Of a stretch of DNA of 11,703 bases, positions 7,194 through 11,703 are shown in pieces (the stretch's first letter is position 1; each line of letters starts with the position of its first letter). The notes below the pieces were generated by a model. The model saw only the letters and a program-made list of their open reading frames with translations. It ran no database searches and was not told the origin of the DNA. A program made the position numbers and the translations under genes. The stretch is from an uncultured Solirubrobacterales bacterium (lineage in GTDB: Bacteria > Actinomycetota > Thermoleophilia > Solirubrobacterales > Solirubrobacteraceae). Location of the stretch: the NCBI GenBank assembly GCA_903953065.1, contig CAJBIG010000244.1, positions 1-11,703 on the forward strand, read 5' to 3'.

Positions 7194-7936
7194 GCGACCG
7201 CATCTTCCGCCGAAAGGCCAGTCAAGAAGACGTGCCCGCGGTGCCTGATCAGCAAGCCGCCGCCAATCGCAACGAGATCCCCGACGCAACCGTGATTCTG
7301 CCACCGGCGCCATCGCAGGCTGCGCCGCAGACGATGATCATTCCGGCTGAGGCCGCTGCCAGCGGCGAGCCGTTCCCTACCCCGCCGCCGCCGATCAACC
7401 CGCAGCCGCAGCCAGATCAGCCGCTCGCGCCCGCCTCGCACGACGGAGCAGTCGCTGAGGCGCCGGCAGCGCCGCTGGCGGCAGCCCCGCAGCGCCCCGG
7501 CTTCCGCGAGCGAGGCCGTCTGCGCCGTCGCCTGCGTTACCTCAAGCAGGTTCGCGAGCTCGGCTACCGCGACCTCGGCGGGCTGGTCTTTGATCAGCAT
7601 CGCTTTGAACGCGGCGACGAGGCGCTAGTTGAAGGGAAGGTTCTCGCAATCGAAACGCTGGACCGCGAGATTCGCGCCCTCGAAGAGGTGCTCCAACTTC
7701 AAACCCCTTACGTCGAGCTTTTCATCCCGGGCGTCAGCGCCTGTGCACGCTGCGGCACGCTGCACGGAAGTGATGCCCACTTCTGCCCTCACTGCGGTCT
7801 CGCATTCGGTGGCCCGCGCTCGGTTGCCGGACTTGGCTCGGTTGGCGCCAACAGCGTCTATGACGTCGGCCAGCAGCCGCCCGCGCCGACCAACGATCCC
7901 TACAACCCGCAGCCAGACGCCGGCCCAGCGGCCTGA
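7184..7936 (+). CDS. Proline-rich zinc-ribbon protein of unknown function
   Basis: I do not recognise a named family. The 250 residues fall into four parts: a short basic start (MGLSDRIFRRK), a low-complexity Pro/Ala/Gln region (about 18-106), a charged helical segment probably forming a coiled coil (about 108-175, rich in Arg, Leu and Glu), and a zinc ribbon with two knuckles CARC (187-190) and CPHC (201-204), followed by a Gly/Pro-rich tail. No signal peptide or membrane helix is seen, so it should be cytoplasmic or bound to a partner. The ATG at 7184 is chosen over an upstream in-frame start because AGAGG lies seven bases before it; it overlaps the end of the glycosyltransferase by ten bases. 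The next gene encodes another zinc ribbon six bases downstream. Likely role: scaffold or adaptor linked to the neighbouring envelope genes (inference). Confidence 0.8.
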   Translation: MGLSDRIFRRKASQEDVPAVPDQQAAANRNEIPDATVILPPAPSQAAPQTMIIPAEAAASGEPFPTPPPPINPQPQPDQPLAPASHDGAVAEAPAAPLAAAPQRPGFRERGRLRRRLRYLKQVRELGYRDLGGLVFDQHRFERGDEALVEGKVLAIETLDREIRALEEVLQLQTPYVELFIPGVSACARCGTLHGSDAHFCPHCGLAFGGPRSVAGLGSVGANSVYDVGQQPPAPTNDPYNPQPDAGPAA

Positions 7937-7942
7937 TTCACT

Positions 7943-8323
7943 GTGGCCGCAGTAGCCAACCCGGAGTGGGCCTACGGGTCGCTCCCGTGCCCGCACTGCG
8001 GCGAGTGGCTCCACGCGCAGCAGGATTGGTGCCTTAACTGCGGCGACCCTGCGCGCACCGTGATCGCCCCGGCCCCGCGCTGGCGCCGCCCGATCTACGC
8101 AGTCGTCGCCGTCCTTGCAGTCACGCTTGGCGTTCTCGTCGGCGCTTTCGTCGCCGTCACCGACGATGACCCGCCGCCGACACGCACTCAGACGCAGACA
8201 ATCACGGTTCAGCCAGGCGAGGCGCTCGCCCCAGGAGTGACGCCGGCGCCGACCACTCCCGAGCCGACTACGCCCGCGCCGCCGACCGTCGTGCCAACGA
8301 CGACGACGCCGCCAGCACCTTAG
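7943..8323 (+). CDS. Zinc-ribbon, single-pass membrane protein with Thr/Pro-rich tail
   Basis: Hypothetical protein of 126 residues. A zinc ribbon comes first, with knuckles CPHC (16-19) and CLNC (30-33), then a basic stretch (RWRRP), one membrane helix (about 50-72), and an extended Thr/Pro-rich tail (about 75-126) with many TTP/PAP units. The basic residues before the helix predict the ribbon inside the cell and the tail outside, where it could span the wall and be O-glycosylated. The start is a GTG six bases after the preceding zinc-ribbon gene; no clear ribosome binding site is visible, so translation may depend on coupling. It ends head-to-head with the deacetylase gene, the stop codons sharing the bases TTAG. 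This ribbon-helix-disordered-tail plan resembles zinc-ribbon membrane proteins of other actinobacteria, but no function is known to me. Confidence 0.8.
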   Translation: MAAVANPEWAYGSLPCPHCGEWLHAQQDWCLNCGDPARTVIAPAPRWRRPIYAVVAVLAVTLGVLVGAFVAVTDDDPPPTRTQTQTITVQPGEALAPGVTPAPTTPEPTTPAPPTVVPTTTTPPAP

Positions 8324-9333
8324 GCGGCGAAGACCGAACGCGCCAACAGCGGCGCTGCGATCTCTGCGGCGCGTGGGTCGATCGGTTCGCTGGAAACTTC
8401 TCCAGTTGGCACCCCGGCAAGCTCACTCAGAGACAGCGCCAGCGAGCGAGCGAGAGCGTCAACGTTGTAACCGCCCTCGAGCACCAACCCAACCGGCACG
8501 CCGCGCCGCTGAGCGATCGAGTGCACGGCCCGCGCCATCGCCGCGTAGCCTCCGTCGCTCACCTCGCACTGCGCCAACGGATCGTCGCGGTGGGCATCGA
8601 ACCCAGCCGAGATCAGGATCAATTGGGGGCGATAGAGCTCGACCAGTGGCCCAACGAGTTGTTCGACCAGACCAACGAACAGCCCGTCTCCGCTTCCCGG
8701 CGGCAGCGGGCAGTTGACCGTGAAGCCGGTTCCTGCGCCCGAACCTTGATCGCTTTCGGCGCCGGTTCCCGGATAGCACGGGTGCTGATGTATCGAGACG
8801 AAACAGACGCGCGGATCTTCGGCAAAGATCGCCTCGGTGCCGTTGCCGTGGTGCACATCCCAGTCAAGGATGAGAACACGATCAAGCCCGCAGCCCTCGA
8901 TCGCATGTAGCGCGGCAACCGCAACGTTGTTGAAGAGGCAGAAGCCCATCGCGCGAGCCGCTTCAGCGTGGTGCCCTGGCGGGCGATGGAGCGACGCACC
9001 AACTTCAGCGCTCCCCGTGCAAAGCGCCTCAGCGAGCGCAGCAGCACCGCCGGCGGCGTGGCGCGCGGCGTCCCACGAAGCTGGTACGACCACGGTGTCA
9101 GTATCGAAAGGAACCGAGTCAGCGCAGGCAGCGCGCACAGCGTCAAGATGGCTTTGAGGATGCGCTCGCAGCAGCATCTCGTCACTGGCGGGCGTCGAAT
9201 CAAGACGCTCGTATCCAAGCCAATCGAGCCGATCGAGTTCAGCTTCGATCGCGACTATCCGCTCAGCGGTCTCGGGGTGGAGACCCGTCTGATGGCCTCT
9301 GGAGGCGTCGCTGCGAAAGATCAATCCCTGCAC
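8320..9333 (-). CDS. Histone deacetylase family protein (zinc-dependent deacetylase, class II-like)
   Basis: Zn-dependent amidohydrolase of the arginase/deacetylase fold. Bacterial members deacetylate small molecules such as acetylpolyamines, or acetyl-lysine in proteins. All active-site residues can be placed: HRPPGHH (116-122) with the His pair 121/122, GFCLFNN (130-136), DWDVHHGNGTE (157-167) giving zinc ligands Asp159 and His161, GFDAHRDDPL (244-253) with ligand Asp246, and the transition-state tyrosine in LEGGYN (Tyr289). The GHH-x-GFCLFNN and IHQHPCYPGTG segments resemble class II and bacterial HDAC-like amidohydrolases more than AcuC. At 337 residues it has family length. The GTG at 9333 gives the expected short N-terminus before the GLHPETAERI signature. 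No Shine-Dalgarno is visible and only 22 bases separate it from the divergent nadB start, so a leaderless transcript is likely. Substrate unknown. Confidence 0.93.
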   Translation of the reverse strand: MQGLIFRSDASRGHQTGLHPETAERIVAIEAELDRLDWLGYERLDSTPASDEMLLRAHPQSHLDAVRAACADSVPFDTDTVVVPASWDAARHAAGGAAALAEALCTGSAEVGASLHRPPGHHAEAARAMGFCLFNNVAVAALHAIEGCGLDRVLILDWDVHHGNGTEAIFAEDPRVCFVSIHQHPCYPGTGAESDQGSGAGTGFTVNCPLPPGSGDGLFVGLVEQLVGPLVELYRPQLILISAGFDAHRDDPLAQCEVSDGGYAAMARAVHSIAQRRGVPVGLVLEGGYNVDALARSLALSLSELAGVPTGEVSSEPIDPRAAEIAAPLLARSVFAA

Positions 9334-9338
9334 CGGAG

Positions 9339-9349
9339 GGTACGGTACC
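9339..9349. promoter_or_regulatory. Inverted repeat in the 22-base divergent gap, possible shared promoter/operator
   Basis: Between the two start codons there are only 22 bases, and in their middle lies the inverted repeat GGTAC-G-GTACC. On the plus strand it contains TACGGT (9341-9346), on the minus strand TACCGT (9347-9342). Both fit the TAnnnT pattern of a -10 box placed 7-9 bases before the start codon, which would give leaderless or near-leaderless transcripts in both directions. Overlapping -10 boxes would make the two genes compete for polymerase. No convincing -35 boxes are seen, so the promoter reading is inference. Confidence 0.4.
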
Positions 9350-9355
9350 TAAGAG

Positions 9356-10804
9356 ATGCCCGGTCGCGAGCGGATCGATACAGAGCTGGTTGTCATCGGC
9401 GCCGGCGCCGCGGGCCTTTACGCGGCGCTGACTGCGGCCAGCCTTGGCGCGAGCGTGACCGTGATCAGTGCCACTCCACTTGCGCAGACAGCCAGCTACT
9501 GGGCGCAAGGCGGCCTTGCAGCGGCGCTCGGCGACGACGACTCGCCAGCGCTGCACTTGGCTGACACGGAGCGAGCAGGCCGCGGCTTGGTCCGTCGCTC
9601 GGCTGCCGAAATCCTCGTCAGCGAAGCGCCCGAGATGATCGCCAACCTGCAACGGATCAGGATGCGCTTTGACGCCGACAGCGACGGCCAACTGGCGCTC
9701 GGCCTTGAAGGTGGTCATTCTCGGCGGAGAATTGTTCACGCCGGCGGCAGTTCGACGGGGCGGCGTCTGGCGCGCCAGCTCTCCGCCGCTCTGGTGCGTG
9801 AGCCGCGCGTGAGGATCCTCGAAGGCAGGCGTGCCAGCAACCTCTGGACTGAGGATGGTCGCGTCGTCGGCGTCGTCTGTGAGGACGGCCTTGCTGTTAC
9901 GGCGCGCGGAACGATCATCGCGACCGGTGGAGCCGCAGCGCTGTGGCGACGCACCACAAACCCACCTGGGTCGATTGGGATCGGAATCACCCTGGCGCGC
10001 ACCGCTGGAGCTGCGGTCGCCGACCTCGCGTTCGTGCAGTTCCACCCGACTGCCGTGACCGGGATCCCGGGCCGCGAGGGTTACTTGATCAGCGAAGCGA
10101 TTCGTGGTGAGGGGGCAACTCTGATCGGCCCCGACGGCGAGCGCTTCGTCGATGAGCTGGCGCCGCGCGATGAAGTAGCCCGTGCGATCTGGTCGGTTCT
10201 CGAGGAGCAATCCGTTGAATCGGTCGGACTCGACATGCGCTCTGTGGACGCAGGACGGTTCCCGAACATCACAGAGACGCTTCGACAGTCGGGGCTCGAC
10301 CCACGCCGCGAGCTGATCCCGGTTGCCCCGGCTGCGCACTACATGATGGGCGGCGTCGTCTCCGACCTCAACGGGGCCACCGACGTTGGCGGGCTCTTCG
10401 TGATCGGCGAGAGCGCTTGCAGCGGCCTGCACGGCGCCAACAGACTCGCCTCCAACTCGCTCTCCGAATGCATGGTCTTTGGTGCCAGGGCGGCTCGCTC
10501 GGCATTGGACGAACCGGCCGCTGCAGGCGGCGCGCCACCAGCGGCAATCCCGCTCGAGCTGCCGTCGCCGGCGACGCGCGAAGCGATGTGGCGCCATGCC
10601 GGCTTAGTCCGTGACCGCGCGGGGCTGGAGCTATTGCTCGAGGACCCATATCCGCTGGCATCGCTGGTCGCGCGCTGCGCCCTCGCTCGCGAGGAGAGCC
10701 GCGGAGCCCACTGGCGCAGTGATTTCCCCTCTTTGGAGCCCGGCCTTGACTCAATGCACGCAGTGATTCGCGGCCCTGAACTGGCCTTTGAGACCTGGCA
10801 GTAG
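9356..10804 (+). CDS. nadB: L-aspartate oxidase
   Basis: FAD enzyme oxidising L-aspartate to iminoaspartate, the first step of de novo NAD synthesis; iminoaspartate then goes to quinolinate synthase (NadA). The succinate dehydrogenase/fumarate reductase flavoprotein fold shows as the FAD-binding VVIGAGAAGLYAA (12-24), SYWAQGGLAAAL (47-58), the substrate loop EGGHSRRRI (118-126), FHPTAV (229-234), the active-site RDEVARAI (271-278), AHYMMGGV (327-334) and GANRLASNSLSE (360-371). EGGHSRRR and SYWAQGG favour aspartate oxidase over the dehydrogenase subunits. At 482 residues it is shorter than the usual 530-540; the loss is in the C-terminal helical domain, as in several other actinobacterial members. 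The ATG has only AAGAG directly before it. Neither nadA nor nadC follows, so the pathway is split here. Confidence 0.94.
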   Translation: MPGRERIDTELVVIGAGAAGLYAALTAASLGASVTVISATPLAQTASYWAQGGLAAALGDDDSPALHLADTERAGRGLVRRSAAEILVSEAPEMIANLQRIRMRFDADSDGQLALGLEGGHSRRRIVHAGGSSTGRRLARQLSAALVREPRVRILEGRRASNLWTEDGRVVGVVCEDGLAVTARGTIIATGGAAALWRRTTNPPGSIGIGITLARTAGAAVADLAFVQFHPTAVTGIPGREGYLISEAIRGEGATLIGPDGERFVDELAPRDEVARAIWSVLEEQSVESVGLDMRSVDAGRFPNITETLRQSGLDPRRELIPVAPAAHYMMGGVVSDLNGATDVGGLFVIGESACSGLHGANRLASNSLSECMVFGARAARSALDEPAAAGGAPPAAIPLELPSPATREAMWRHAGLVRDRAGLELLLEDPYPLASLVARCALAREESRGAHWRSDFPSLEPGLDSMHAVIRGPELAFETWQ

Positions 10805-10964
10805 CGCAGCTTACGTTCGCCGTCTTAACACGAACTACATAGAGCGGGTGTTTCAACCTTCACATGGAGGTCGAATACTCATCCTCTGCGGTTAAGAACC
10901 GTGGAGAGGCGGGGGTCAATGCGAAGGATCGCAACCCAAACCAAATCAGGAGCTGGAACTCAAT
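10805..10964 (+). promoter_or_regulatory. Structured leader upstream of the Cys/His protein gene
   Basis: This 160-base stretch has no convincing gene and holds two strong RNA hairpins in a row. Hairpin 1 (10884-10906) pairs CTCTGCGGTT with AACCGTGGAG over ten base pairs including two G-U pairs, with a three-base AAG loop. Hairpin 2 (10913-10937) pairs GGGT with ACCC and, after a CAA bulge, TGCGA with TCGCA around an AGGA loop. An AGGAG (10948-10952) and a GGA (10955-10957) follow before the ATG at 10965. A possible promoter is TACATA at 10836-10841 with a poor -35. Two close stems just before a ribosome binding site are what a riboswitch or other cis-acting RNA looks like; I match it to no known class. 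Confidence 0.5.
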
Positions 10965-11381
10965 ATGTATCAAGTGAGCAGGGGCATCTACCGCGAACTG
11001 TCAACAGAGATCGTCACAGGGCGTGAAGGTCACGAGGCGGTTCTGAAGGCAAGCGAGCAGGCAATCGAACGACTGGCCACCGACCGTCACTACTTCGCCG
11101 CGCCGGCCCGCAGCCTTTTCCGCGAGATCCGCGTCCACTTTCCGATCCAGTCCCAGGCTCGTGTTTGGGCCGTTGTTCGCGACTACGTCGCAGCCGCAGA
11201 CGGGGCGATCGCTCAGCTGACAACCAACGGCCGTGACATCTTTGGCAATCGCCTCCAGTGCCGTGCAACTACTCGTCGTGGCAGCTCCTGCCGCCGCCTA
11301 CCGAGCAACGCCAACGGCTACTGCCCCTCGCATCAGCACCTTGCGGTGACTGAAGAGATCGAACTCGCACCAGCAGCCTGA
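10965..11381 (+). CDS. Protein of unknown function with C-terminal Cys/His cluster
   Basis: No named family recognised. The 138 residues have two parts. The first 90 (starting MYQVSRGIYREL) are a soluble, mostly alpha-helical domain with conserved-looking aromatic and charged positions (RHYFAAPARSLFREIRVHFP at 41-60, ARVWAVVRDYV at 65-75). The second carries Cys99, Cys109, Cys120 and His123, in the arrangement C-x9-C-x10-C-x2-H within CRATTRRGSSCRR and GYCPSHQH; this resembles small treble-clef-like metal-binding modules of the form C..T..G..C.R....YC..H. There is no signal peptide or membrane helix, so it should be cytoplasmic, possibly nucleic-acid binding. The gene stands alone, with a structured leader, a weakly placed AGGAG 12 bases before the ATG (GGA at seven bases) and a terminator seven bases after its stop. 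This suggests its own regulation and possibly high expression. Confidence 0.8.
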   Translation: MYQVSRGIYRELSTEIVTGREGHEAVLKASEQAIERLATDRHYFAAPARSLFREIRVHFPIQSQARVWAVVRDYVAAADGAIAQLTTNGRDIFGNRLQCRATTRRGSSCRRLPSNANGYCPSHQHLAVTEEIELAPAA

Positions 11382-11387
11382 TCGCCT

Positions 11388-11411
11388 CCGCTCGCCGCGC
11401 TCGAGCGGTTT
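11388..11411 (+). terminator. Rho-independent-type terminator after the Cys/His protein gene
   Basis: Seven bases after the stop codon, CCGCTCG (11388-11394) pairs perfectly with CGAGCGG (11402-11408) across a seven-base loop, directly followed by TTT. The stem is GC-rich and well placed; the T tract is short, as is common in high-GC genomes, so efficiency is uncertain. Confidence 0.55.
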
Positions 11412-11438
11412 GAACCTCTCCAAATCGCTTCAGGCCAG

Positions 11439-11460
11439 TCGCCGCCGACCAGCGGCGATT
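11439..11460 (+). terminator. Second terminator-like hairpin
   Basis: TCGCCGC (11439-11445) pairs with GCGGCGA (11452-11458) over seven base pairs around a six-base loop, followed by TTGTG. It lies 28 bases after the first hairpin and may be a backup terminator. The poor T tract leaves room for a different role, such as an mRNA 3'-end stabiliser. Confidence 0.4.
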
Positions 11461-11491
11461 GTGTGTGATCGCTCACACAACAACTATGTTG
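11459..11491. promoter_or_regulatory. Overlapping palindromes, possible operator
   Basis: TGTGTGA (11462-11468) and TCACACA (11473-11479) form a perfect inverted repeat around TCGC. A second register, TTGTGTG (11459-11465) with CACACAA (11474-11480), also pairs perfectly. Overlapping it, CAACA-ACTA-TGTTG (11478-11491) is another perfect inverted repeat. Dyads of this kind with TGTG/CACA half-sites are typical of helix-turn-helix regulator sites. The regulator and the target gene, probably to the right of the window, are unknown. Confidence 0.4.
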
Positions 11492-11703
11492 GCTGTCTCA
11501 GTCGTCGCTCGACGAGCTCAAAAAGCCCATTAACACGGCGTTTACGATTTTGAGCGATTTCGCCAAGGGTGCCAAAACCCCCTAATTAGCAGGGAAATTT
11601 GCGATTTGTGCTGGAATTTGCGACACTTGCGCTAGCGAACCGCCCTGTTTTATGGCTATTCCGCCGCAAACACTAGGTTCTCGCTCAATATCTGAAGATG
11701 CCA
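11492..11703. other. Non-coding, more AT-rich stretch with short repeats
   Basis: No convincing gene is seen in the final 212 bases. Composition shifts towards A and T compared with the rest of the window. Repeated words include CGATTT at 11547, 11556 and 11602, AATTTGCGA at 11596-11604 and 11615-11623 (19 bases apart), and the small palindromes CTAATTAG (11582-11589) and CGCTAGCG (11630-11637). TCGTCG-CT-CGACGA forms a further short hairpin near 11505-11518. An ATG at 11698 could begin the next plus-strand gene, which would make this its promoter region; only two codons are visible. Confidence 0.45.

Noticed and set aside
7184..8323. Idea that the two zinc-ribbon genes are one gene split by a frameshift
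   Set aside because: Each has its own complete ribbon and distinct accessory regions, and the first ends in a natural low-complexity tail, so they are two genes.
9263..10597. 444-codon open frame on the minus strand opposite nadB
   Set aside because: It is the high-GC shadow of nadB: Arg/Ala-rich, low in hydrophobic-core patterns, without recognisable motifs, and fully covered by a gene with complete family signatures.
10864..10977. 37-codon open frame through the leader (starts MEVEYSS), ending just inside the Cys/His protein gene
   Set aside because: It has no ribosome binding site, no hydrophobic or domain features, and runs straight through the two hairpins. A leader peptide cannot be excluded, but the structured-RNA reading explains the sequence better.
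11459..11480. CRP/GlxR-type site (TGTGA...TCACA)
   Set aside because: The half-sites are right but the spacer between TGTGA and TCACA is four bases instead of the six required, so I list it only as a palindrome.
11656..11703. Open minus-strand frame of 16 codons ending in TAG at 11656, possible end of a gene from the right
   Set aside because: It is too short to judge, includes a rare ATA codon, and has the AT-rich composition of the non-coding stretch.
1..11703. Mobile elements, CRISPR arrays, tRNA or rRNA genes
   Set aside because: No transposase or integrase motifs, no regularly spaced direct repeats, no tRNA cloverleaf and no rRNA-like stretch were seen.

Overview
The window reads as ordinary chromosome from a GC-rich actinobacterium. 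The murI-rph-rdgB gene order is the one familiar from Actinobacteria. The codon-end GC bias, GTG starts, weak or missing Shine-Dalgarno sites and several small lineage-type proteins would fit Thermoleophilia/Solirubrobacterales, but that placement is inference from protein character, not a search. I see no tRNA, rRNA, CRISPR array, transposase or phage gene.

Left part (1-6113), almost all on the minus strand. Transcription enters from about 6113 and runs leftwards: a small type IVb (Flp-like) prepilin, glutamate racemase (murI), RNase PH (rph), XTP/dITP pyrophosphatase (rdgB) and a cation diffusion facilitator with an unusually long C-terminal tail. murI/rph and rdgB/CDF overlap by 3-4 bases, so this is a tight, probably translationally coupled operon. 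A second minus-strand set follows: pyrF, a membrane-anchored LysM protein, and a secreted D-alanyl-D-alanine carboxypeptidase that runs off the left edge. Between the two sets a 46-codon two-helix membrane protein lies on the plus strand.

Middle part (6207-8323), plus strand: a GT4 glycosyltransferase, a proline-rich zinc-ribbon protein that overlaps its end, and a second zinc-ribbon protein with one membrane helix and a Thr/Pro-rich outer tail. They look like one transcription unit facing the cell surface.

Right part (8320-11703): a class II-type histone deacetylase family hydrolase (minus) and nadB, L-aspartate oxidase (plus), diverge from a 22-base gap centred on a short inverted repeat. 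Then comes a stand-alone 138-residue protein of unknown function with a Cys/His cluster. Its 160-base upstream region holds two strong RNA hairpins, and it is followed by two terminator-like hairpins and a dense palindromic, more AT-rich non-coding stretch up to the right edge.

Together, peptidoglycan precursor supply (murI), peptidoglycan trimming (carboxypeptidase plus LysM), surface glycosylation and a pilin give the region a cell-envelope flavour, mixed with nucleotide housekeeping (pyrF, rdgB, rph) and NAD synthesis (nadB). The parts least explained by known families are the structured leader and its Cys/His protein, the triplicated tail of the metal transporter, the pair of zinc-ribbon proteins and the small two-helix protein.
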